Shown here: positions 1 through 10,280 of the stretch, piece by piece
How positions within the stretch are numbered: position 1 is the first letter of the stretch
How the letters are laid out: each line of letters opens with the position of its first letter
Origin: Plantago elongata
Lineage: Eukaryota > Streptophyta > Magnoliopsida > Lamiales > Plantaginaceae
Direction: 5' to 3'
DNA: 21,882 bases
Assembly (NCBI GenBank): GCA_036897095.1
Contig: JAYMSP010002928.1
Location: forward strand, 1 to 21,882
Program-made: the position numbers and the translations under genes
The notes under the pieces: model-generated
The model's database searches: none
What the model was told of the DNA's origin: nothing
Seen by the model: the letters and a program-made list of their open reading frames with translations, nothing else

Positions 1-90
1 TTCAAGTGAACCAAGAGTACTAGTCACCTTTCTATACTAAAGATAAGTCATATGGTGATTGATAAAAAATACTAACAGATATTCCTAACA
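1..90 (-). repeat. 3' LTR of copia element E1 (first 90 bases only)
   Basis: The 90 bases match the edges of the two complete LTRs at about 14150-14239 and 15495-15584. Read on the minus strand the LTR begins TGTTAGGAATATC at position 90, the canonical TG start of a copia LTR. It is directly preceded by a polypurine tract. The rest lies beyond the left end of the window. It differs from the E1 5' LTR at about nine of 90 positions, which suggests an old insertion, although the sample is small. Confidence 0.85.
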
Positions 91-104
91 ATTTTCCCCT
101 TTTT
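91..104 (-). promoter_or_regulatory. Polypurine tract of E1
   Basis: On the minus strand this is AAAAAGGGGAAAAT, touching the LTR start TGTT. Such a tract primes plus-strand DNA synthesis in LTR elements. The same tract in the same place occurs in E2 (15585-15599). It fixes both the orientation of the element and the LTR boundary. Confidence 0.85.
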
Positions 105-436
105 ATCAGTCAACCATGAATATCTCAAAGTCCTATTTTAAATATGGAAGTGAAAACAATCCACCACTTAATCATTTCAAATGATATTCAATCAGATGAG
201 TTAAGTGCATAAAGTAAACATCAACCAAATCACAATGAGTGATCTTTGCTGACAAGTTATCTTTTATAGAAGGTTTCTGAGACTATGATCATCAGAAAGA
301 ACAATACATCACAAGATAACTTTTACAAATAATTGAACAAAAAAGATCAATTCAGCAAAGTGTTTACAAAATTACTAGGTAAATTAGGAAAACAGGAGAA
401 ACAAAGCTCCAAGTAAACATCCTAACAAATTATTCT
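105..436 (-). other. 3' untranslated stretch between env-like stop and PPT (E1)
   Basis: About 330 AT-rich bases with no convincing reading frame. They are collinear with 15600-15933 of E2, with substitutions and small indels, for example the shared region around 230-250 matching 15730-15750. I see no further polypurine tracts of the multiplied kind described in some Sireviruses. Confidence 0.6.
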
Positions 437-3400
437 TCAAGTCTTCAAACTTAACTTAGTTTCAGATACCTCAAGTTCTTCAGCACCTTTCTGGATCAAT
501 GGGTGTCAAGCCTCCTGCAGTCTTCAGCATATTCATAAAGTAACCTTATGACAGAGAGCTCTGTCTTTCTGGCTTGCACCTTACTTGGTAGACTCGGTAG
601 CAAAACAATGAGGTGAAAAGTTTTCTGGAAGGCAATTGTTGTTTGTGCTCTTGATGCACCTTAATGAGGGAGATAATTTAGTGTAATTATCCAAAATCAT
701 TGTACATATGGTCAACTTTTGATGAATGGTGTTCAAGAATGCTTTTCTTGAACTTTGATCATTATATTGTTTCACCTCAGAGGTTTCAAGACCTAATTCG
801 GGTCATTGCGACCCCAGGTACCCCTTCTCCCAAAATTACGGGATTCTTCCATGCAAAGCTCATGCTCATATCATCAATAGTAGATGTGCATAGAATACCA
901 GTTCTGGTATTTAATGCTTTGCTAAAAGTATTAGAATTGTATTACTACTGTTATTCTAAATATATTTTGTATATACACTTATCATAATGATACTGAATAT
1001 CATTGTGCTAGGAAAAAAAAACAAAGTTCGTGATAAATAGCTATTTACCCCATACCCATGCATGGTTTACCTTCAATAGTGATAACTGATGGTACTTGTA
1101 AATTTCCTCCAAGTATACAATGTCATCCATATATTGATCCTTTGTCATGTAAAATGACTCCTAGGCCTCAAAACCTAGTTTGTTCTGTCTGCTGAGAGTA
1201 CTATCAAATTTTCCGGTCTTGTGTACCTCATCAGGCTTGGGATAAGGACAGATAAAATCCATTGTCTTTTTCATAGCCTCAGTCCTAACATAAACCTCAG
1301 AATCAAGCCACTAGTGAGTATTTGTTGGATTTAGCAGAGTAGGCTTGTTGGTTCTCCATGCCATCATTTGTCTGAAGATAGGTTTTGGAAACTTCTTGTT
1401 CAATAGCAGATGTTGTAGTCCAAGTATCCAATAACCATTTTGGAGATGTATGCATCTATAGGCTGATTGGTTGTCATTAGTCTTGACATACTCAATCTGG
1501 GCAGCATCTGGTCTTTCTTGTTCTTTCTTTTGAACTCTACCAAACTGTAAGTCCCTGCACCCTTTTTTGTTCAGTCCTTTGTCCAGTTATACTTGCTTTT
1601 TGGGGGTTGTGCTGGAAGATCCACCTTGGATCGACTTGGTATTTCCAGAAGAAGTTTTGCCAGCAGCCATTGGTGGTTCACGTAGGCTATCCACTTTTCT
1701 TCTCTTGTGTAGTGGATGCTCATCTATGTCAGTCTCATCATCATCATCATTGAAGTTCTTTATTGGACACTTACAGGTTTCCTGATTTGTGATTTCTCCT
1801 TCTTCTGCAGTTCTTGTTGTTGTTCTTTAGAAGGCTTATCTCCATTAGATATAACAAGGGCCTTGGAACCCCTAGTTACCATAATTCTTAGCCTTGTTAA
1901 TGTTCTAACTTCGGTTTCTGGAACCACAAGTTCTTCATAAGGTGTGTCCTTTTCTGAAACTTGACTTGTGGAGGCAGGTAATTGTTTTCTCTTCCTTCCT
2001 CTACCTCTCTGGGCAGTTTGAATCACTTCCCACATAGTCATGAGTGACTGACTCAAACTTACATAAGAATGAAAAAGCGACACAAAGTTCTTTTGTAGAT
2101 TGTTGTGAACTTGTACAAGCTTCTGGACTTCTTTTCTGATCTCTTGATTTTCTCTAAGGAGTGCCTGCTGCTTCTGGTTCATCTCTTCTAATGGACGGTA
2201 GATAGCCTCTGCTTTCTGAGTAGCATAGTAAGCTTCCTCAAGTGACTTATTAGCATTGCTGCAATCTTCATCCCGGACCATGCCTAGATCTTTCTGAGAC
2301 AATGCAATGCTAGTGGCTCGGTGAAGTAAGAGCTTAGCTATCGACTTTAGGTCAGATGGTATTGATGAAAGTACCTGGGAAACTTCAGCAACTAACTCCA
2401 ATCACAGTACAACTAACACAGTACTTCATCCAAGAAATTCTCTTTTGTAGTGGGAGAGAAGAATTGCATCCTCTTCTAGAGCCATATTTTGTGCCTCATC
2501 ATCGTCAGTGCTCACAAGGATGTGATCGTCCTGATCATTGTAGTTGAGCTCAGCATCCATTTACCTTTACCTTTGGTGGTGTCTATCTGAGATGATGGTA
2601 TTTGAGGTCTATCTAATGCAGCCTTAGCATCATGCTCTGTATCTTCTATCTCCAGAGCGTCCAACTCTGCAGCTATGGCATCGATATCTTTCTTCAGTTG
2701 TATATTTTTAGCAAGGAGTGTCTTCTCCTTAGCATTTTCTGCCTCAAATATAATTAATTGGGCTTCCTTAGCTTCAATCAGAGATTGGTACTTTGATTGA
2801 GCTTGCTTTCTTCATCCAACAATTCTTTGAGTCTTGAGACTCAGGATTCAACAACCTTAAGTTCTTCATATGGGTCGACTTGTTGATTTTGCTCGTTTGA
2901 GTTCTGTTGGGTTTGTTGATCTTGCTGGTCAGCTAAAGGTGGTGAATTATGTGATGATGGTGGGTCTCTCAAAGTAGAATCATGAGCAGGTGGAGTCCCC
3001 GTTCCGGAATTTCCTTGTGCCATTCCACCTGTCCCTGGGGAAGGACTATCATCATCTTCATCGTCAGAATGATTATCATTATCACCGCCTTTTGGATGTT
3101 CAGGAGAAGAATCTTCATCATTCTCATAAATACTTCCTCTTCATCTGAAACCAAGTTGATTATGGTGGGAAATGTAATCCTTTGCCCGTTTACTTCCTCT
3201 TGTTCAGAGGGATAAACTCTGAGTGTTTGGGGCAACGTAGGATTTAGTGTCATCTCCCTTCTGGTCTCTTCATTTGCAGCATTGAAGGCATCCATCAGCT
3301 TTTTCCCAACGTCGTAAGTGAGGTCGTCATGCATCAACATGTAGTGAGAGTAATCCTCAACTGGAAATATGGCATGAACGTAATTCTCCAGATCGAAGGC

Positions 3401-3571
3401 TCTAACCCTTCTTTCTTTGTGATCAGTCACCTTGGCAAGCTCTGTTAGATCAGCCTTTCTGAGCTTTTGCCATTGCCTAAAGCATTTAACATGTCGTTTC
3501 ATGGTGATTGTCTGGAAAATCTTCAGCAGATCAAGTGGGGCTTCCACGCCGATCACTGGTATCTCTTGAGC
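437..3571 (-). other. Putative last exon of env-like gene, E1
   Basis: It begins after the acceptor at 3572 with AQEIPVIGVEAPLD. A well-kept block follows (3571-3130, including FRQWQKLRKADLTELAKV and YSHYMLMHDD), then an acidic tract, a Gln/Asn/Pro-rich stretch (about 2990-2850) and charged helical sequence likely to form coiled coils (about 2830-2600 and 2300-2050). A basic motif GRGRKRK lies at 2005-1985, an Asp-rich patch near 1750, and a C-terminal domain runs to the TGA at 437. Frameshifts lie near 3130, 2550, 2410 and after 1700. Compared with E2 a segment is missing near 2410-2430. No membrane anchor is apparent. Confidence 0.6.
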
Positions 3572-4467
3572 CTGAAAGAAAGGTTTCAATTTAGTTTTGT
3601 TCAAACTTACTTGTGGTTATCTAAGAATTAGTGAAGTCTAAGTGTTTTTGAGCATACATGTGTATCCACACAAGGCTCATTCACTTAGACCTCTGGAGCA
3701 ACTTGTGCTTCAGAAACCGTGGTCAAGGGAGTGGTTGTGTCCTCTTCAACCAATCTTTCTTCTTGAGCCTGAGAATAAAAGTCAAATCACAATGCTTAAA
3801 AATATTCTACAGAAAAATGTTGGAAATATATGTTTCTGAGAGTTTCACTTACTTCCAAGTTAGGAAGCTCAGAATCAATTCTTTCAGAAACCTGGGTGGT
3901 TTCTGGCAACTTTTCTAGAGACTTAGCCAATTCGGTTGTGTCTATTTCCATAGGCGATGTGGAGGTCTCAACGTTTTCCTCAGTCACCTTTTCTTCAGAA
4001 TGAACCTATTCGAAGAAGGAAAGTATTTGATTAAGCAAGTTGATTTTTACAAGTTATTCAAAAAGAAAATATTTCTTATTTTACATACCTCCACAACGGA
4101 AGGCTCAGAAAAAATTTCTTTAGAAGGTTTTTCAACCTCTGGAATCTCTTGAGCTTGTGGTGTTTCCACCACCTCAACTACTTTCTCAGTTGATGCCTAT
4201 ATAGAGACAATTATGAAATTAGAAACATAAGATTTTTCACTATGTACATAATTGTTTCTTTTCAGATACAATCCACTACCTGTATCATAGGCTCTTGTTC
4301 TTGTGTTGCAGAGGTTGAAGGAACCTCTTCTTCATTCAGAGGGGTGGGCAATATTTCTTCACCCTGCTGTGATGTCTCCATGAAAGCCTGTAACAAAGGA
4401 AGTTTATGAGCAACTAGTTTAACATTTATTCAAATGTTTCACAAGATAGATAAACTACTCTTGTTAC
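3572..4467 (-). other. Row of phase-0 mini-exons and short introns, E1
   Basis: Minus-strand exons are inferred at 4387-4280 (36 codons), 4196-4089 (36), 4005-3853 (51) and 3768-3658 (37). They are separated by introns 4467-4388 (80 bases), 4279-4197 (83), 4088-4006 (83), 3852-3769 (84) and 3657-3572 (86). All five introns start GT (GTAACA, GTAGTG, GTATGT, GTAAGT, GTATGC) and end AG, are AT-rich, and fall between codons. Exon starts are spaced 191, 191, 237 and 197 bases apart. The exons code acidic Pro/Thr/Ser/Glu-rich sequence and often begin with Ala-Gln-Glu or a similar triplet. One TAA interrupts the fourth. E2 has the same layout at 19622-18718. Confidence 0.7.
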
Positions 4468-6091
4468 CTTTGTATCTTCTGGCATTATGGCTTCCATATC
4501 ATGGCTTGAAGTTTTTGGTACTTCGGACCTTTCCTCCATTTGAACATTCTGAGTTCCCATCTCAAGAAGCTTGAGGAACCTGCTCGGGTGCAAAAATTTC
4601 TTCAGCAATCAAGTCAGCTGGCAACTTGAATGTGGAAGCAATGTCAGAATCTTCCATCATTTTGTTATCCACCACCAATCCTTCTTATGCCTATCCACCA
4701 CCAATCCTTCTTATGCATGTTGGGGTGTCACATCTTTGACTGACCTTTCTCTGATTGCATCTTCTGCAACCTTAGCTTTCTGGGTCAGAGAAGCTGAGTT
4801 AGAGGCTCCACCATGAGTCTCCATCCGTGATCTCTTTAGTACCATTTGAAGTGGCACATCATCTTTTGTATCATATCGACGTCTGGGACAGACTCATTGA
4901 TTTGATTGAGCTCATTCACAGATAACTCTGGCATCTTACATAGGCTCAAGGATCTTCTATCTGAGTCAGAGTCCTTCTGGACTGGAAGGGTCTTTGGGCT
5001 TCAACATCTTGTGTTGCCCTTTTTGGTCGATGAGTGTCATCAATAACAAGTTATGTCCTCTTCCTTGACCTCGGTTTGTTGGTCCTTGGTTTCTTATCAA
5101 TTTGGACCTCAACATGTATCTCTTCAAATACTCCTTCTCCCTGAGCAACCAACTCATCTTTGGCAACCTTCTTCAAGGATTCCTCATGAGCGTGTCGGTA
5201 CATTATGTTGGTCACTGGACTGTCCAAGTGCTCTCTGAGCAAAATTTCACATTTCTCTAAAATGTAGCAAACTTTCAGACCCTAGTGCATATTTGACTTG
5301 GTGTCAGCACGACCTTTACAATTTTGGGTTCAAACTCATTGACCCTGTTCACAAACTTCATGAAAAGATATTTACCCCAATTGAAGAGGTTTTCTTTGTC
5401 ATTAGGTCTTTCTGGAGAATGGCTATTATCATCCATCTCTCCAGACTTATCTGGTTAATACCTCCTTTGTTTCCATCCAATCATATGTGAAGGATGATGG
5501 CCAGCACATTCCAGTGCTCAAAGAGGTGTCTGGTTCTGATGTCTCCCAGAATGAAAGAAGAGGGGCAGTCCTAAATTTTATCATTCGTTGCTTCTTCATA
5601 CAACACTCTGACAGCAATATTCAGAGTCTTGTCCTTTGTTTTAATCTCACAAGTTGTCCACGATTTCCGAGACGGAAGATTTTACATCAGTAGTCGCAAC
5701 CAATATGTATTTCTACACCTTGAACCTGAAATTTGATGAACGTTTCATCAACATTGTTCACAATCTTGGTGTAGACTTGGGAAGAGTTATAAAACTCTAA
5801 GACATCAACTGGAGACATTCCAGTAGGAGCAGCATAGAGGAACTTCTTGATGTGAGCCTTGGATAGCATCTTTACAACCAGATTCATATCTCGGGTGGAA
5901 GAGATAGCCACATTCAAGTATTTTTCAACCATATGTGCTCCACAATTCATTTTGAGGATGGAAGTCCAGTCCTCTGGGTTGAAATTACCTAGCAAGCGTT
6001 TGTTCAACACTTACAAAACTTTTTATCCTTGCTTTTCAGCAGAAGAAACAGTTGCAGTTGAGTTCTTGGATGAGGTCTTTCTGAGCGCCAT
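4468..6091 (-). other. Putative first exon of env-like gene, E1
   Basis: It runs from the ATG at 6091 to a GT donor directly below 4468. The best-preserved part (6010-5687) contains NPEDWTSILKMN and GAHMVEKYLNVAISST and has a near-identical partner in E2 at 21076-20840. A second conserved block at about 5242-5051 (VLREHLDSPVTN-like, then Lys/Arg-rich) matches E2 at 20488-20240. Lesions include two stops just after the start (TAA near 6020-6030), further stops near 5680 and 5480, and a frameshift near 4575-4590. A 26-base tandem duplication at 4665-4716 is absent from E2. I do not recognise a catalytic motif. Confidence 0.6.
4665..4716. repeat. 26-base tandem duplication in E1 env-like gene
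   Basis: The word TATCCACCACCAATCCTTC and the next six bases occur twice, at 4666-4690 and 4692-4716, in perfect copies. E2 has a single equivalent at about 19835-19862. The unit is 26 bases, so the duplication shifts the reading frame. Confidence 0.93.
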
Positions 6092-6400
6092 CTTATATAG
6101 AGTACTGGGTAAGATTTAGAAAAGAAGTGCTTGAATTCGAGAGAATGTTAGTCTATCTTTTCAGAAGACTAAGTAGAAAACAGATGATTAGCAGAAGGAT
6201 TTGCAGAAACTTAGAGAGTTTTTGTTGTTTTAATGCAAGTGAAAATTTCGGATTTGGTAAAAGTGTTTGTCTCTTATTAGAATCCTTTATATATAGAAAG
6301 ATAGAATTACATAGATACAACATACGTATATTAATTAGTATGTGTATCTGTGTACATTGCAACGGCGTGGTATAAGTTTCTACTTTGCAATAAATGCAAA
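6092..6400 (-). promoter_or_regulatory. Upstream region of env-like gene with TATA boxes, E1
   Basis: On the minus strand CTATATATAAAGG lies at 6296-6284, about 195 bases before the ATG, followed by a purine-rich AAGAGACAAACA. E2 has CTATATATAAAG at 21420-21409, about 200 bases before its ATG, with the same downstream sequence. A second TATA-like word, CTCTATATAAG, sits just before the ATG in both copies. This could be an internal promoter for the third gene, but the two copies are similar overall, so conservation alone proves little. Confidence 0.4.
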
Positions 6401-6968
6401 GTGGACCATGATTGTTTTCGCAACAGGCATTACTTATCATCAAGGGCTCTAATTCAATATCTTTGCAATGGTATCAATCAACAAATGTTCATGTGTCCAC
6501 TTAATGAATTTTGGCAATTTGTATCAATAAGTCATTGTTAGTGTGTGAGACTAGAAACCTTTGGTCTTAGCATTTCAGAGAGCAAGTCTTGTTGTATGTT
6601 ACTTATCATATAAATGGTAAAAACACAAAACCCTAGACATGTTTGACTCTCAGAAATATGTATTATGTTGGACTATTAGTTCTCACATACTTCAAGACTA
6701 TTAAATGGTTTTATGAATTCATGTTTTAGAAATTGCCACTGGATATTGACCTATCCATAGTATTTGAGTTCTAATTATATATATTTATGGACTATATATC
6801 AACCTGTCTTTCTGGACTTTTGTTTCCAGAAGACCTTAGGCTTTCTGAGTCATAAGTCTCAGAAACCTTATCATCCTTCTTTTCGTGTAGGTTATCTGAA
6901 TACCCGTTTCAGAAATCTATTTCCTTTTTCTCTGTTTCTTACATACTCTTGTAGAGATTTAGAACTTT
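6401..6968. other. Spacer between pol and env-like gene (E1)
   Basis: AT-rich sequence with no supportable gene on either strand. There is no E2 partner in the window because E2 is cut at 21493. Short open frames here do not match pol or the env-like gene. Confidence 0.5.
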
Positions 6969-7667
6969 TCAGTTCTGAGGAAAATCCATTAACCCAAGAC
7001 TATATCTCAAGGTTAAAACCTACTTTCCTGGAGTGGCTTAGTGAAGATATCAACAAGTTGATCTTCAGTGCCAACCTTTAGAATCTATATTGCCTTTCTC
7101 AACATGGTCTCTGATGAAGTGGTGTCTAACATCAATGTTCTTAGTTCTAGCATGGAACTTTAGATTCTGAGTAATCGCAATAGCACTTATGTTGTGACAA
7201 AAAATGGGATCTATTCATTAAGTCCATAGTCTCTAAGTTATTGTTGTATCCATAACATTCGAGCAGCACAACAACCAACATCAATATATTCAGCTTCTAT
7301 GATAGAAGTAGCAATTGAGTTTTGCTTCTTGCTAAACCATGAGATAAGTCTAGTTCTCAGAAACTGACAAGTTCCTGAAGTACTTTCCTATCAAACATTG
7401 ATCCAGCATAATTAGCATCTAAGTAGCCAACTAAACTCAATCCACTTTCTTTAGATTCCACAGTCCAACTTCTACAGTACCTTTGACATACCTCAATATT
7501 TTCATAGCAATGTTGTAGTGTGATTGCATAGGATTTGTCTGAAATATAGCACACACACCAACTGCATATTGAATATCAGGTCTGCTTGCAGTAAGGTAGA
7601 GAAGTGAACCTATCAATTTCCTATACTTATGTTCTTCAACACTTTTATCAGATTCAGTATAAGTCAT
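6969..7667 (-). pseudogene. Copia RNase H domain and pol C-terminus (E1)
   Basis: The domain would cleave RNA in the RNA:DNA hybrid during reverse transcription. Visible copia motifs are the RT-to-RNase H connector (SRPDIQYAVGVC, about 7580; LRYVKGT near 7470), the first catalytic Asp in YLDANYAG (about 7410), a Glu in SIIEAEYI (about 7290), and the conserved tail GTEDQLVDIFTKPLQE (about 7065-7020). The protein seems to end in YSLGLMDFPQN with TGA at 6971-6969. Several one-base frameshifts (for example near 7440 and 7375) and stops break the frame, so it is not functional. Family assignment is firm. Confidence 0.9.
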
Positions 7668-7796
7668 TTTGGTTCATATGCTCATATGTATCTTGTCATT
7701 CTTTGCAGAAGGCTTCAGATTAAACTTGTTGAGCATATCCTTTGCATACTTTGTTTAACTGATGAATATTCCATCATTGAGTTACTTGACTTACAA

Positions 7797-8470
7797 TTAT
7801 AGGAAATTATTCAATTCTTCCATCATACTCATCTCAAATTTTCTTTTCATGAGATCAGCAAAGTCATTACAAAGTTTCTTGTCTTTAGATCCAAATATAA
7901 TGTCATCAACATATACTTGAGCTAAAAGTAGTTTCCCATCATGATTTAAGGTATACAAAGTTTTATCAACTTCACCTTTCTTAAAACCACTTTCCAGAAG
8001 GTATTTGGCCAAAGTGTCATACCATGCTGTAGGAGCCTGTTTCAGTCCATACAAAGCTCTTTGTAACTTATAGACCATCTTACTTTCTGAGGAAACTTCA
8101 AAGCCTGGTGGTTGATCAACATAAACTTCCTCAGCAAGTTCACCATTCAGAAATAAACTTTTAACATCCATCTCATAAACTTTAAAGTTATTATGAGCTG
8201 CAAAGGCTAAAAATAGTCTAATTGTATCCAATCTTGCAACGGGTGCATATGACTCATCAATGTCTAAGCCTTCAATCTGGGTAAATCCCTTGGAACCTTG
8301 CTTTGTTTCTGGTTATTTCACCAGACTCATTCATCTTGTTTCTGAAAACCCACTTAGTTACAATCACAGATATTTCGTATACAAATGGAACTACTTTCCA
8401 GACCTTGTTTCTCTCAAATTGATCCAACTCTTCTTGCATTGCAGGGATCCAGTCTTGATCCTCTAATGCA
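7797..8470 (-). pseudogene. Copia reverse transcriptase domain (E1)
   Basis: This is the RNA-directed DNA polymerase of a Ty1/copia pol. The domain start shows WIPAMQEELDQFERNKVW (about 8450) and KWVFRNKMNESGEI. A frame break near 8290 is followed by an open stretch from 8231 holding MDVKSLFLNG (first catalytic Asp region; most relatives have MDVKSAFLNG), RALYGLKQAPTAWYD, and the active site VYVDDIIFGS with YVDD at 7913-7902. The tail KFEMSMMEELNNFL fits the FEMSM.GEL pattern of Sirevirus and related copia RTs. The active-site residues are intact, but flanking frameshifts and stops disable the polyprotein. Confidence 0.95.
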
Positions 8471-9102
8471 TCTTCAATAGTCTTTGGTTCAATGTTTGAG
8501 ATAAAACATCCAAAGAGAGAATCAGTATTTTCAGCTATTGCTCTCCTAGTTTAAACACCTTGATCAATTAGACCACTCACATCCTATACACGATGATCTC
8601 TAATCCATTTCCTAATTGGTTTTGAACTAGTAGGGTCATTATCTATGTGGTCTGAGTGAATCACTATGATTATGACTTGATACTTCTTCAGTATCAATGA
8701 TATTTTATACATTCGAAGTGCGGTAAATATCAGACACTTGTTCAGTGTTAGAGGTTTCAGGAATATGTCTTTCAGAAAGGCTATTCCCAGAAAGGTCTCT
8801 ACGATGAATATTCTCAGTTTTCATTTTTGGAATCCTCGTAGGAAATTCTTCATCATGTCTAAGAGTCATCTGGTTGTTACTAGGCACATCATGCTTTTCT
8901 TCGTCAGACTCATCCTCAATATTAATGACAAAGTTTCTCCTTTCTGAGGGTTCTTCTTCATAATCCTCAATCAGGAGTTCCTTGTATCTTTCTGAGAGTT
9001 CTTCGTCAAGTGATATTTTCTTGTTTCCTTCATAGAATACTACATGAATTGATTCTTCAATCTTCTTAATTCTTTTGTTGTATACCCTGTAGGCTTTGCT
9101 AT
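8471..9102 (-). pseudogene. Pol linker between integrase and RT (E1)
   Basis: The region joins the integrase C-terminal part (MNSKAYRVYNKRIKKIEESIHV, at 9106 downward) to RT. It is open from 9106 to 8705 and rich in Glu, Asp, Ser and Arg, which is usual for this poorly conserved linker in copia pol. The part from about 8700 to 8471 is broken by stops. There is no catalytic motif; I place it by context and by the KAYRVYNKR-type motif. Confidence 0.75.
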
Positions 9103-9800
9103 TCATAGAATAACCAAAAAATACACCACCTTTGGTTGTAATATTCTCAAGTATTCTTTCCCATTGTTAAGAATAAAACATCTACAACCAAAGACCCTCA
9201 AATGTTTGATATTAGGAGATCTACCAACCAAAAGCTCATAAGGAGTTTTGTCATGGTGTTTGTTTATCAAACATCTGTTCTGAGTGTAGCATGATGTATT
9301 TACAGCTTCAACCCAATAAATTTCACTTATTTCAGTGTCAGCTAGCATTGTCCTTGTAGTTTCTATAAGGGTCCTATTCTTCCTTTCAACAACACCATTT
9401 TGTTGTGGTGTCCTTACAGAAGATAGTTGATGTTTTATACCTTTGCAGGTACAAAACTCTTTTATATACTGATTGACAAATTCAATACCATGGTATGTTC
9501 TGAGTATTCATTAAGTTTGGTATCTCCACCATAGCATCCGATTTTTGTTTTAGAAAGACAACCCAAATAAACCTAGAGAAGTCATCTTCAACAACTAAAC
9601 CATACTTCTTACCTGCAAAACTTGTTACAGATGATTCAAAAAGATCCATATGTGAAATTTCTAGTGGTCTAATACATGAATGTCTGGTTTGGACTTGAAA
9701 GAAGTTTTGGATTGTTTCCCCAATTGACCTGCAGAACAGAGAACGTCCTTTCGGAATGTTGTTTGGGTAATCCAACCGCTAACTCTTTCTTTGCAAGCTT
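9103..9800 (-). pseudogene. Copia integrase core (E1)
   Basis: This domain would insert the DNA copy into the host chromosome. The D,D,E core is visible: first Asp in PLEISHMDLFESS (about 9655), second Asp in VVEDDFSRFIWVVF (about 9585), and the third acidic residue in TPQQNGVVERKNRTL (about 9395-9350). After it come TMLADTEISEIYWVEAV, TPYELLVGRSPNIKHLRVFGC and the start of the C-terminal part. The frame shifts near 9490. The upstream HHCC-type part, CHKRMSHLNFKTLNKLAK, GKQSKTSFKSK, lies at about 9850-9700 and overlaps the previous feature. Catalytic residues remain, but the frame is broken. Confidence 0.93.
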
Positions 9801-10280
9801 GTTTAGAGTTTTGAAATTCAAGTGACTCATTCTCTTGTGACATAAACAATGTTCTTCAGTGTAACATGACTGAATCACCATGAGACATTCTTCATTTATG
9901 GAAAATGTCCAATCAACGACATATAGACCTCCTTTCCGCCTAGCAACCAAGATTGTCTGCTTTGACTCATTGTCAATTAATTTGCAGAATTTCGGTTTAA
10001 TGTTTAACGAATATCCCACATCTGCAAACTGGCTCATGCTTAGAAGATAATATTTCAAACCCTTAACATGTAATACATCAGAAATTATAAGGGACCCCAA
10101 TTTGACGTTGTCAAATCTTATAGAAGGATTTAATTCTCCTCCAGCAAACCTGATGTTTGGTCCAGTATCACAAGCCATGTAATCGACCAAGTTAGCTTTG
10201 TCTCCTGTCATGTGCTTCCCGCATCTACTATCAAATAGCCATTGAGCCTTAGTCCATGACGCGTTTTGCACAAAATAGGA
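9669..10280 (-). pseudogene. Copia protease and GAG-pre-integrase region (E1)
   Basis: The start, ASWTKAQWLFDSRCGKHMTG (near 10265-10205), is the aspartic protease signature of copia pol, normally DSG followed by C.RHMTG. Here the Gly after the catalytic Asp-Ser is Arg, which should disable the enzyme. Then come SIRFDNVKLGSLIISDVLHV, LKYYLLSMSQFADVGY and the GAG-pre-integrase zinc-binding part with MSHLNFKTLNKLAKKELAVGL. The stretch 10271-9669 is open for 200 codons, but its last 25 have drifted out of frame with integrase. Confidence 0.9.

Larger units (their letters stand above)
437..6091 (-). pseudogene. Env-like third gene of copia element E1 (spliced, decayed)
   Basis: This long gene-like region lies between pol and the 3' LTR, the place of the env-like gene in Sirevirus copia elements. 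It starts at an ATG (6091, protein beginning MALRKTSSKN) that is shared with the E2 copy (MAPRKTSSKN), and ends at a TGA (437) also shared with E2. Reading order: a conserved N-terminal domain (about 6010-5687), acidic and charged sequence, a row of short exons (4467-3572), a conserved block after 3571, acid tracts, coiled coils, a basic motif (1985-2005) and a conserved C-terminal domain. There are several stops and frameshifts, so this copy cannot make the full protein. I see no clear signal peptide or membrane anchor. The function is not known to me; a captured host gene is an alternative to a true envelope origin. Confidence 0.75.

Noticed and set aside
700..987. Plus-strand open frame of 95 codons
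   Set aside because: It lies antisense to the C-terminal part of the E1 env-like gene and resembles no protein; a chance frame.
437..6091. Ordinary host gene that merely neighbours the retrotransposon
   Set aside because: Two copies both sit exactly before a polypurine tract and LTR of the same family, in the same orientation, so the region belongs to the element, although an older capture from a host remains possible.
6401..6968. tRNA or small RNA gene in the pol/env spacer
   Set aside because: No cloverleaf-like arrangement or A/B box pair could be found by eye.
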